Below are positions 35,614-43,675 of a stretch of 64,000 bases of DNA, in pieces. The number at the start of each line of letters is the position of its first letter. Positions within the stretch are counted from its first letter, which is position 1. The position numbers and the translations under genes are program-made. Below the pieces are notes generated by a model. The model had not been told where the DNA came from. It did not search any database and was given only the letters and a program-made list of their open reading frames with translations. The stretch covers positions 620,001-684,000 of the forward strand of contig CALOBN010000003.1 in the NCBI GenBank assembly GCA_942491555.1. Reading direction: 5' to 3'. The DNA comes from Marinihelvus sp942491555. GTDB taxonomy: Bacteria > Pseudomonadota > Gammaproteobacteria > Xanthomonadales > SZUA-36.

Positions 35614-36102
35614 TTACCAGTAACCAATGAGCCTTCCGCAGGCAACCACGCTCGTCCAGATCAACAGCGAGACCGCGCCAAAAATTACCAGCATTCTTTG
35701 ATCTCCAGGCTCGGCGGCGATGCCGGCGGCGGCGCGCCGCCAGGGCGCCAGGCGCTGGATAATCGCCACATTAAGCAGGCCGGCAACAATAATCGGAAAT
35801 TTAGCGTAGATAAACGGGTTGCCGTAATACTCGGTGGTGTTAAACGACAACATCATGATGCCGCTGGTTGCGGCCACAACGAAACCAGTCACCGCCAGGG
35901 GAACCGTGGGCCGGATCAGGCTCGTAACGGGAATTGACCGCCACAATCCCATGAGCCTGAGGTCCATCAACAAGACTGCGCCGAACAGGGTCGAGATGCC
36001 AAGAATATGTCCGAGGTTGAGCAGGCCATAGGTCCAGATACCAAGACCCCGCAGGAACTCCGCCAATGGCGAGCTTTCCAGCCACAACATCAGCTCATAC
36101 AT
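35614..36102 (-). CDS. DUF6644-like four-helix membrane protein
   Basis: A 162-residue inner-membrane protein with four hydrophobic helices. Conserved-looking His (LLNLGHILG) and a LFGAVLLMDLRLMGLW segment give it the look of DUF6644 proteins, unknown-function relatives of small heme-handling membrane proteins. It is followed by no minus-strand gene and preceded by a DUF6152 gene 58 bases upstream, a pairing I associate with these families. Function not established. Confidence 0.65.
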   Translation of the reverse strand: MYELMLWLESSPLAEFLRGLGIWTYGLLNLGHILGISTLFGAVLLMDLRLMGLWRSIPVTSLIRPTVPLAVTGFVVAATSGIMMLSFNTTEYYGNPFIYAKFPIIVAGLLNVAIIQRLAPWRRAAAGIAAEPGDQRMLVIFGAVSLLIWTSVVACGRLIGYW

Positions 36103-36160
36103 GCTCGGACAACCTGCATATGTTCAGACCAGAGCACGGCATCATCCAGCTTGATCTGCC

Positions 36161-36538
36161 TTACTGGGGCGGATAGACGTCAAATACCTTGTCGCCCCAG
36201 ACGACACGCCGCACTTTGGCTTCGAAAAGCTCCGGATCGTCGTTGCGCTCGCCGTACACCGTAACCTCGGCACCGATGGGAATGACATCTTCCTTCAGGC
36301 CGGCGCGATTGGTGCGCGGTCCTGGCGCCAGGGTGATATCCCAGAGTTGTCCTTCGGCATCCTCGATCTGCATGGTGCCGTGGGCGCCGGCCAACCTGAC
36401 ACCTTGAGTCACGACGCCGGATACTTCGATATCACCGGCGGTATTGCCTGCCCAGCCATGATGAGCCGGGGCCGGCAGCGCGAGTAACATAAGGGCCGCA
36501 GCCAGGAAAGCTTTCAGCATGAGATTTTGCATTTGCAT
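36161..36538 (-). CDS. Exported DUF6152 family protein
   Basis: A 125-residue periplasmic protein. The signal peptide ends in LALPAPA and is followed by HHGWAG, the hallmark His-His start of DUF6152 mature proteins. A beta-barrel OB-like domain follows (VSGVVTQGVRLAGAHGTM, VTVYGERNDDP). An exposed N-terminal His pair suggests metal binding, but this is not shown. It is the first gene of a two-gene unit with the DUF6644-like protein. Confidence 0.7.
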   Translation of the reverse strand: MQMQNLMLKAFLAAALMLLALPAPAHHGWAGNTAGDIEVSGVVTQGVRLAGAHGTMQIEDAEGQLWDITLAPGPRTNRAGLKEDVIPIGAEVTVYGERNDDPELFEAKVRRVVWGDKVFDVYPPQ

Positions 36539-36917
36539 GTTTGCACCATTGGTAGAGTCCGGAGGCCAATATTATCAGGAAAAGCGGTACAAACATGCCG
36601 CGACGAAAAACCATATCCGCGACTCGAGCAACCCTTTGTCCGCTTTTTCATGACGCGGTTATACTCTGGCCTCGCCAACAGCCGGTGACCTGAAGGCCTG
36701 AAAAGAATGATACAAATGCCCCGAAAGTGGCTGCTTGCGGGTGGCGTTTTTCCCATGACAGCCAATGGTCCGGCATTCGCCCTCCCCTACCCGCCCGGCA
36801 CCGGTATCGCTGCGTCAGCGTACAGGGCGCAGCATCCGGCGCAGGCCTTACTTTCTTCTTGCGTAGTTCCGAAAAACCGCTTTCTTGAGCCTGGGCTCAC
36901 ATGAAGAGCAAGTATTT
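36539..36917. other. Intergenic region with divergent promoters
   Basis: It separates the DUF6152 gene from the plus-strand membrane protein. A 65-residue frame (36707-36904) is present but has low-quality composition, so I do not call it. A six-codon frame (36901-36921) overlaps the next start. No hairpin or repeat stands out. Confidence 0.4.
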
Positions 36918-38285
36918 ATGAGCACCGACCGCTTACCCGCAGGCAACGTTGTCGTGATGGCCGTTGCGTTGCTGGGTTTTGCCTTTTACCTGTGGCTGTT
37001 TTACCCGGGTGTTATGTCGTTCGACTCTGCCAACCAGTATTGGCAGGTCCGGACCGGCCAATGGAACAGCATGCACCCGGTTATCATGGTTGCGCACTGG
37101 TGGCTCTTCGATCAATGGCAGGAAGGACCAGGCGGCCTGTTCGTCTATTTTATGGCGCTGTTTTTTCTCGGCACCTATGGCATCGCGAAGTACAGCGGAC
37201 TAACAGCTCCCGGACAGGTAGCACTCGTGCTTTTGATGACCCTGCTGCCCTTCAACCTGATGATTCTTCCGCATCTCTGGAAAGATGTTGGCCTGCTTGT
37301 TTACTCCTTGCTCAGCGTCGCTCTGGTGTTGAGATTCGAGCGTTACGGCATGCGCCGGGACCTGTGGCTGGCGCTCGCCTTGTTAGTGGCCGGAGCGCTG
37401 TTTCGTATCAACGGAAGTTTTTTCGTGCTTCCCCTGGCCGTGTTCATAGGTTGGCGGCTTTTTCAGCACGCTCCCAAATTCAGGGTTGCCTTACTGGCGA
37501 CGCTGATGTTTCTCGGTGCGGTTGTCGCGAGCGACACGGTCTTGAGGACAGCCACGGACACCAAGAAATCAACACTCTGGCCGATATTGGCCCTGTGGGA
37601 CCTGGCATCGGTCTCGCAGCAAACCGATGAATGGCTGGTACCTGGCTTTGTGACGGGCGGCTACGAGTTTCTTGACCAATTGGAGGCGGAAAACCGCGTC
37701 TGGTCATCGCTTCCGGTATTTTACAACACGCAGCCGGGGTTTAACCTCGGGCTCAACACCCCCCACTCGCCCGATGAGTACCAGGAGCTTTTCACAGCCT
37801 GGGTTTCCATGATTTCAAGGCATCCAGTTGAGTACACAAAACACCGCTTAGCCGTGACCGGGGCCCTCTGGGGTCTAAGCGATAAAACGGGGTACCCCAT
37901 CGAGCTGATGTTTATCGAACGTTCAGTTTCCTATCAGGACAATCCGGTATTCGAAGACTCCAGTCACCCCTGGCGAATGGCGTGGATCGCATGGCTGAAG
38001 TCACACCCGTCGTTTAAGCCGGTCAATGGAGCGCTGTATGTCGCGATCGGTCTCGGGCTGATCACGATGATGGTGTTCGGATTGTTTAAAAATCGCGCCA
38101 ATCGGAACGTGGCACTAGCCTGCCTGGTTTGTGCTTTTCTCGGCCTGGCCAGCCTGGTATGGACGGCACCGTCGGCAGAAGTCAGGTACCTCACCAGTTT
38201 TGTTAATTTCATCATCGTTGCCGCTGCCTTGTTGCTGTTGCCACAGCGGCAAGATGAGAACGACCGGTTGCTATTTAACCTGTGA
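36918..38285 (+). CDS. Polytopic GT-C-like membrane protein
   Basis: A 455-residue protein with about 10-11 transmembrane helices. After the first helix comes FYPGVMSFDSANQYWQ with an Asp, then WNSMHPVIMVAHWW. An acidic residue in the first loop and a His later fit GT-C glycosyltransferases that use lipid-linked sugars, and resemble DUF6020-type proteins. Late loops carry WLKSHPSF and SAEVRYLTSF. Donor and acceptor are unknown. ATG 36918 is chosen, with GAAGAG upstream. Confidence 0.65.
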   Translation: MSTDRLPAGNVVVMAVALLGFAFYLWLFYPGVMSFDSANQYWQVRTGQWNSMHPVIMVAHWWLFDQWQEGPGGLFVYFMALFFLGTYGIAKYSGLTAPGQVALVLLMTLLPFNLMILPHLWKDVGLLVYSLLSVALVLRFERYGMRRDLWLALALLVAGALFRINGSFFVLPLAVFIGWRLFQHAPKFRVALLATLMFLGAVVASDTVLRTATDTKKSTLWPILALWDLASVSQQTDEWLVPGFVTGGYEFLDQLEAENRVWSSLPVFYNTQPGFNLGLNTPHSPDEYQELFTAWVSMISRHPVEYTKHRLAVTGALWGLSDKTGYPIELMFIERSVSYQDNPVFEDSSHPWRMAWIAWLKSHPSFKPVNGALYVAIGLGLITMMVFGLFKNRANRNVALACLVCAFLGLASLVWTAPSAEVRYLTSFVNFIIVAAALLLLPQRQDENDRLLFNL

Positions 38286-38378
38286 TTTGAAGTAATTAAA
38301 TGAATGTACGAGCGCCTTTTAGTGCTTATCTGCATGACGCTATTTAGTAGGCAATTCAAGCAAGCAGCCGCGGTCTGA

Positions 38379-40832
38379 CTAAGATCGCTGCGTCGCATCG
38401 CGACGCAGGCGCACCATTGCCGTGCCCAGCAACACCGCCAGCAGCACCCACAAGCCCGCGTTATTGCGGTTCGGACCCGGTATCGCGACTGCATCGCTAT
38501 CGCTCCTGGCCTGAATGGATATGGGCGTGGTAAGTCGGCGCGGGCTGTCATCCGGGGCAACACCGATCAGCGCCAGCGTGTGTTGTCCGGGCGGGAAGTT
38601 TGCCGGCACAGTGATCACGAAGCGGACGTCACCATCGGCGTCGGCATTTTCTTCGCCCACCAGCACCGGCGTGGACTCCAGGAAGGCCTGCACCAGGCTG
38701 AAGGGCTTGAAACCGCCGGCGCTGGCAGAAAAGATGCTGCCCGGCAGGAGTGGCGGATTCGGAATATTAATCACAATCAGGTCCGGGTCAGGACCGCCCG
38801 GGTTAGTTTCAACCGCCGGTGTGTCACGCACAGCGATCACCTCGGCAATTGCGATGGTGAGCGCCGGCAAGGTGAGCGGATCGTCCAATACGCGGATCGT
38901 TTCCTCAATCGCAATGGTCAGGGAAGTCAGAACATTGACCGAGTCATTGACCAAAATGCGTTCCTCAATGCTGATTTCGATGGGCGGCGCCCCGACGTCG
39001 ATCAGCGTGGTCGGGCCCGTCGTGCTCTCGTTCAGGGCGGCGTCTACCGCCTCTACGCGGTAGGCATAGTTGCCGGGCCTGGGCACCATGTCGGTGAAAC
39101 TGCGTGCCGGTAAGCGGAAGATCTCCACATCCTCGCGATAGACCACGTATTCCTTGAGGCCGGATCCTCCGTCCACCGCGGGGCTCCACTGCAGCTGAAC
39201 CCCGAGGGCGCTGACTTGTGTTGCCGTCAACTGGGCGTTGGGCCAGGCAGGTGGTGTGTTGTCCGAGTCATCCAGCACATCGAGTTTGGCGCATTCGGCG
39301 CCATCGGAGGTGTTGCCGAAGCCGTCTGTGGCGCGCACGCAAATCTCGTAAGGACCGGCCGGTAAGCCGGAGTTGGCCAACTCAAAGACCTCCACGGGGC
39401 TGTCAAAATCACCGTCGCCGGGGCTGGCGGCGAGCCATGTCCCGCCGTCGATGGCAAATTCACCGCTGATAATGGCGGCGCCCCCCGTGTTCGTATCATC
39501 CGCACTGGCGCTGATGACAAAGGCTTCTCCTTCCAGCGGCGAAGTTGGCGCGACGCTGATCGGTCCGACCTCGGGCGGCTGGTCATCCTCCCGGATGGCG
39601 CGGATATAAACGTCCTGAATACCGCCGGTATCGTTATCCACCACGCCATCGGCCGAACTCCAGAATGCCACGATATTGCCGTCATCGGAGATACCCGGTG
39701 GACCGAATGTGCCGGGTGATGCCGCCCCGGGGTTAACCGGGTTGCCGTTCTGGTCCAGGGACACAATCTCAGCCAGGTCATTCAGGAGGTCATAGCGCCA
39801 CAGCCGCGCGGGCGCACTGGGGCTGGTGGTTTGCGCCTCCCAGAAGACGAAAAATCTGCCGTCATCACTGAAGCGGGCCCAGGAGCGGGGGTTGGAGGTC
39901 AGGTCCGGCTGTTCCAGCGTTATGGCGTTACCCGTATTACGGTCAACAAGATAGGTACGTGCGTTTGTGGAATAGGCCACGTAGCGCCCATCGCCACTAA
40001 TGGCAGCCCGGCCGGCCTGCACGCTGCGGGCATCGGGAACCACAGCAGTATTGCCGTTAACCGTGTCGCGGACAAAAATATAGCCGCAGTCCGGCGGGCA
40101 GGTTGTGAGATTCTGAGAAAAGGTGCGAAAGACCACGAACTGCCCGGTGCGTGAAACCGAGGCCTCAGATGCCGCGAACTCAGCCGGCGCACCACTGTTG
40201 TTGGCACTCACCAGCTCCACCGTGCCGGTCGCGACACGATAACCGTAGATCTGCCCCTCCCCGTCCGGCACGCCCGCCACCAGGTCCGTGGCCCCGGATT
40301 GAAAAATCACATAAGAACCGTCTGCGGAGATCTCCGCCCGCTGGCTGCGACCGTTCCCTGGCGAACCATCCGGTGCTTTGCTCACCAGCGTAATGGTGTC
40401 CGTGTTCCGGTCGAACAGAAACACGTCCGCATCGTTGTTGTCATCATTCGGGACAAGGTTGCGTGCAATCGAATGGAAGACCACGTAGCGTCCATCGCTG
40501 GAAATACTGGGCCACAGGCTGGTGAAGTCTCCGGACGTGCCCTGGTTGTTCTTGCTCACCAGTTCGGTCAGGCCCAGCTGTCGATCACGCACATAAATAT
40601 CAAACGTGGTGTTACCACCCGCCACCAGGTTGGAAGCCCCGGAGGTGAAAGCGACATAGCGCCCATCGCCGGAAACATCCACACCGCGGCTGTCACGGTT
40701 ACCCGGCGTGCCGCCGGAGGCAACGCTGACGCGTTCGGTTTGGGCCAGGGCAGACAATGGGAGAAAGGCTGCGCCGGACAACAGCATGCCGGACAGCAGG
40801 CTGATAAAGATCCTGAATCGTGGCGCGCCCAT
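38379..40832 (-). CDS. Exported PD40 beta-propeller protein with tandem repeats and C-terminal anchor
   Basis: About 817 residues. The signal peptide (FISLLSGMLLSGAAFLPLSALAQ) begins right after ATG 40832; TTG 40868, overlapping the previous stop, is the other candidate. Residues 30-430 hold TolB/WD40-like repeats (SGDGRYVAFTSGASNLV, SSDGRYVVFHS). An Ig-like and a fibronectin III domain follow. Then comes a threefold repeat of about 21 residues (ISIEERILVNDSV, IAIEETIRVLDDP, IAIAEVIAVRDTP). The end is a helix (LWVLLAVLLGTAMV) and RLRRD, like a CTERM anchor. Last gene of an exported-protein operon. Function unknown. Confidence 0.75.
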   Translation of the reverse strand: MGAPRFRIFISLLSGMLLSGAAFLPLSALAQTERVSVASGGTPGNRDSRGVDVSGDGRYVAFTSGASNLVAGGNTTFDIYVRDRQLGLTELVSKNNQGTSGDFTSLWPSISSDGRYVVFHSIARNLVPNDDNNDADVFLFDRNTDTITLVSKAPDGSPGNGRSQRAEISADGSYVIFQSGATDLVAGVPDGEGQIYGYRVATGTVELVSANNSGAPAEFAASEASVSRTGQFVVFRTFSQNLTTCPPDCGYIFVRDTVNGNTAVVPDARSVQAGRAAISGDGRYVAYSTNARTYLVDRNTGNAITLEQPDLTSNPRSWARFSDDGRFFVFWEAQTTSPSAPARLWRYDLLNDLAEIVSLDQNGNPVNPGAASPGTFGPPGISDDGNIVAFWSSADGVVDNDTGGIQDVYIRAIREDDQPPEVGPISVAPTSPLEGEAFVISASADDTNTGGAAIISGEFAIDGGTWLAASPGDGDFDSPVEVFELANSGLPAGPYEICVRATDGFGNTSDGAECAKLDVLDDSDNTPPAWPNAQLTATQVSALGVQLQWSPAVDGGSGLKEYVVYREDVEIFRLPARSFTDMVPRPGNYAYRVEAVDAALNESTTGPTTLIDVGAPPIEISIEERILVNDSVNVLTSLTIAIEETIRVLDDPLTLPALTIAIAEVIAVRDTPAVETNPGGPDPDLIVINIPNPPLLPGSIFSASAGGFKPFSLVQAFLESTPVLVGEENADADGDVRFVITVPANFPPGQHTLALIGVAPDDSPRRLTTPISIQARSDSDAVAIPGPNRNNAGLWVLLAVLLGTAMVRLRRDATQRS
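38815..38990 (-). repeat. Three imperfect 21-residue coding repeats
   Basis: Within the beta-propeller protein three units share Ile-x-Ile-x-Glu-x-Ile-x-Val-x-Asp spacing: ISIEERILVNDSV, IAIEETIRVLDDP and IAIAEVIAVRDTP. They form a stalk-like segment between the Fn3 domain and the C-terminal domain. Confidence 0.7.
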
Positions 40833-40860
40833 CAGATCAAATGCCCGGGATTGCAGCTCA

Positions 40861-41458
40861 TTATTCAAATGACAGGGTCACCTTAAGGGTGACGACCTGG
40901 TCCGGCAAAATACCGGAAACGGGCGTGTCGAGATCTTTCACGGTGAATTCCGTTCTACGCACAAATGCTGTGGACACAACCTCGAGAGCCAAGTCGGTTG
41001 ACACTCGGAAAATGGAATAGCTCTGGCCCGAAATGCACTCGGAACCAAGCTGGAGCTGCCTGACCAGGGTCAATTCACCTGTGTCCAACGACTTCCGCAG
41101 TCGCATTAAGGGCACTCTCGACGTTGTGGGTCAGGGCGCCGTCAGAGGTTTGCTCAGAGCACTCTCTAACGTCATCCCTGGTTCCGGTTGCGAACACCGG
41201 AATGTCCCAGGCAGATCCATCAGCACGGGGCTTAACAATTTCCGTTCCCAGCAATATGTCACGCAGGGCATTGCGGCCGCCCGTAAGCGCATTCTCAAAC
41301 CGCCGGTGCTGAACCACCGTTCCATCAGGATTGGCAACGATGACTTCCCACCGTCCATGAACCTTGATGCCTTCCGACCCTGCATCGGCGCGGGCAGAGC
41401 TCATGGATGCGCTGAGCATCATGGCCAGGGTGATCGTGATTGCAATTGAAAACTTCAT
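40861..41458 (-). pseudogene. Exported hypothetical protein split by a frameshift
   Basis: Two frames overlap. 41458-41075 encodes a signal peptide (IAITITLAMMLSASMSSARA) and HGRWEVIVANPDGTVVQHRRFENALTGG, stopping at 41075. 41115-40861 continues in the next frame with GELTLVRQLQLGSECISGQ and a beta-rich end. Shifting by one base near 41079 joins them into one protein of about 197 residues (VVGH, then GELTLV). No slippery heptamer is seen, so a mutation or a sequence error is likelier than programmed frameshifting. It lies in the exported-protein operon, 38 bases after the repeat protein. Confidence 0.6.
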
Positions 41459-41496
41459 ACTTCAACTCCTGTTAATCGGGTTAAACCGTATTTACC

Positions 41497-42948
41497 TCAG
41501 GGACAGATTCCCGTCACCAGCTTGCGTACATCCACCTCGAGCGGCGCAAAAGCCGTCTGTCCGGGCAATGGCGTCGCGGTGGCGCTGGCGTTGTTGCAGT
41601 CCGTGTAGTCCAGCGTCAGCGTGCCCCAGGGCTCGCGCACCACATCGTCGGGGTTGAAGTCGGGACCGAAACCCGTGCCGGAGGTAATTATCATGTCGTC
41701 AAAGACAAGGCGGTTTTCCTGCCTTGTGCCTGTGCCTATTAACCAGACCTGCTTACCGTCAAGATAGGTGTACCAGGTCACAACATAGACATTGCTGTCC
41801 CCCTGCCGGGCAACCTGCAGACCTTCACCACTGCGGGCGGTATCGTAGAACGTGCCCTCATTGCTGGGAGGCTCTGCAGTCGGTTCAGGCACGGTGCAAG
41901 TGTCCGGCGTTATCTTGGTTAGATCCAGGTTGATCGGTGAAAAGCCTGGCACCACTGGCAGCAGGGTCAAGGTAGCGTTGTTGCAGTCATTCCAGGCCAT
42001 ACCCGCCTCGCCCCAGGGCGTGCGTACGACGTCGTCGGGGTTGAAGTCGTCGCCAAAATCAGCGCCCGAGGTGATGGTCATACCGATGAAGTCAATCTCG
42101 CCGCCCACGAGGAAACCAGAGCCGATGACCCATGCCTGTTCGCCATCCAGAAAGAAATAGCACGTCAGAATAAACGTCTGCTCATCACCCTCGAGCGTGA
42201 TCTGGCAGCCTTCGCCACTGCGCATCGGGTTGTAGTAGGTCCCGGAAATAGTACGGATCAGTTCCTCGTCCCCGGGCAGGTCCGGTGGCTCCACTTCCGG
42301 TCCGTTGCCAATGGGGCCCGTTGTGGTGACGGGACCGAGCCGAAGCGTGCCATCGAAACCATCAATGTAGGCCGCGGCCAGTACAACATTGGTTACCGTG
42401 CCAAAGTCGAATTCAAACAGGGGATCCAGGCTGACCGGCACAAACTCGCTCACAGGTAGTGTGTAGCTGCCGGGCGCGGGGTTCTCAATGAACGTAATCG
42501 CGCTGTTGGAAACTTGTGAGGTAACCACGGTATTGATATCGACAGTACCGTTGATCAGGAACACCACCAGGGCAGCTCCCGGGTCAGCCTCGAGCACGTT
42601 AAGCTCAAAAGCACCCGCATTGCGCATGTCGAAAGAAGTGTTCTCCTGGTCAGGTGCCCAGCCCACAGCGCATCCGCCTTCAAGATTGACGCTGCAGGTA
42701 AATTCACCGCCACCTATTTGGGCGGTCGCAGTGGCGCCGGGTGCGCCGTCCTCGTCGACGGCAGGCGCCATCACGCGAAAGCCCCCCAGAACCCCCGCGG
42801 CGAACATGGTGCCCTCCGTTTCGCTCGCAGTCTCGCCCGGACTGACCGTGATCGGTCCCTGCGGAACAGTGAAGTTATCAACCGTGTCGGCAATGGCCGC
42901 CAACGGGGTCAATAAAAGGCAGATAAGCAGCACCAGGCGATGGTTCAT
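41497..42948 (-). CDS. Exported protein with a tandem 100-residue duplication
   Basis: A 483-residue secreted protein. The signal peptide is VLLICLLLTPLAAIA (residues 6-20). The first half is a beta-rich domain with FTVPQGPITVSPGETASETEG. The second half is two copies of a roughly 100-residue unit, about 240-345 and 365-480. Each has RSGEG near its start, a Tyr/Trp-rich strand (FFLDGEQAWVIGSG, TYLDGKQVWLIGTG), TSG-x-x-FG-x-x-FNPDDVVR, PWG and DCNNA. Such repeats occur in secreted proteins of related bacteria; the function is unknown. First gene of the operon, divergent from the ECF sigma gene. Confidence 0.72.
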   Translation of the reverse strand: MNHRLVLLICLLLTPLAAIADTVDNFTVPQGPITVSPGETASETEGTMFAAGVLGGFRVMAPAVDEDGAPGATATAQIGGGEFTCSVNLEGGCAVGWAPDQENTSFDMRNAGAFELNVLEADPGAALVVFLINGTVDINTVVTSQVSNSAITFIENPAPGSYTLPVSEFVPVSLDPLFEFDFGTVTNVVLAAAYIDGFDGTLRLGPVTTTGPIGNGPEVEPPDLPGDEELIRTISGTYYNPMRSGEGCQITLEGDEQTFILTCYFFLDGEQAWVIGSGFLVGGEIDFIGMTITSGADFGDDFNPDDVVRTPWGEAGMAWNDCNNATLTLLPVVPGFSPINLDLTKITPDTCTVPEPTAEPPSNEGTFYDTARSGEGLQVARQGDSNVYVVTWYTYLDGKQVWLIGTGTRQENRLVFDDMIITSGTGFGPDFNPDDVVREPWGTLTLDYTDCNNASATATPLPGQTAFAPLEVDVRKLVTGICP

Positions 42949-43105
42949 GGTTGGGCCCCGATTTGACGTTTAGCAAAAGGTCTCTTACCTGTTCACGGGG
43001 TCCGCCGTAAAACTCCGCCAACAATTTGTACGCAGCGACGCCTTGTGCCCGAAGCGCAAGGGGCCGCTATACTGAATTGACCGGTAACCAGGGGGCGAAT
43101 CGGCA
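42949..43105. promoter_or_regulatory. Divergent promoter region, exported operon versus ECF/kinase operon
   Basis: 157 bases between two divergent starts. It must hold the promoters of both operons. A hairpin-like CCTTGTGC/GCGCAAGG pair lies at about 43042-43063, and GGGGGCGA precedes the sigma-factor ATG. An ECF-type promoter cannot be assigned by eye. Confidence 0.4.
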
Positions 43106-43675
43106 ATGGACGAGCAACAGGCGCGAGGCAATGACGGGGAAGGCCCTGCGTCCCCGGTCGCGACCGCACAGTTATCTGAGCAGGCCTACCAGCAGCTTAA
43201 GCAAATGGCGCATGGTCACCTGCGCTCATACCGTCCTGGCATGACCCTGAACTGCACCGCGCTCGTTCACGAGACTTATCTGAAGCTATTTCCCGGCGTG
43301 GATAACCTTGACGGCGGCGCTGAGGGTGACCACTTCCTGGCGCTCGCATCCATGGCCATGCGCCAGATTCTCGTGGACTACGTGCGCCAACGAAACGCCG
43401 AAAAGCGAGGTGGTGGCGCCGTGCACGTCACATTGCAGGAGTCCCTGGTGGCAGCCGAAGACGGTCAGATTGACCTGCTGGAACTTGATGCTGCCCTGCA
43501 ACGCCTGGCCGGGCGGGATGCCTTGCTGGAGCAGTTGGTGGTGATGCGCTTTTTTGCCGGGCTTAGCATGGACCAGGTAGCCAATGCACTGGGACGCTCC
43601 AAGCGCACGGTTGAGCGCGACTGGACGCGTGCACGAATCTACCTCTTCCGGGAACTGCAACAGGATCATGGCTGA
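43106..43675 (+). CDS. ECF sigma factor of the kinase-associated type
   Basis: A 189-residue RNA polymerase sigma factor of the Sigma70_ECF (PF07638-like) group. Region 2 carries HLRSYRPGMTLNCTALVHETYLKLF and FLALASMAMRQILVDYVRQRNAEKRGG. Region 4 carries LVVMRFFAGLSMDQVANALGRSKRTVERDW with its helix-turn-helix. There is no anti-sigma gene. Instead it overlaps by eight bases with a Ser/Thr kinase-TPR gene, a known pairing in which kinase signalling is thought to control the sigma factor. Likely targets include the divergent exported-protein operon (inference). Confidence 0.88.
   Translation: MDEQQARGNDGEGPASPVATAQLSEQAYQQLKQMAHGHLRSYRPGMTLNCTALVHETYLKLFPGVDNLDGGAEGDHFLALASMAMRQILVDYVRQRNAEKRGGGAVHVTLQESLVAAEDGQIDLLELDAALQRLAGRDALLEQLVVMRFFAGLSMDQVANALGRSKRTVERDWTRARIYLFRELQQDHG

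Noticed and set aside
36707..36904. 65-residue plus-strand open frame
   Set aside because: No good ribosome site or recognisable feature, and composition resembles random sequence.
38388..38408. Perfect 9-bp stem with a 3-base loop near the end of the beta-propeller gene
   Set aside because: It lies within coding sequence for the Arg/Asp/Gln tail and has no T-run; probably coincidental.
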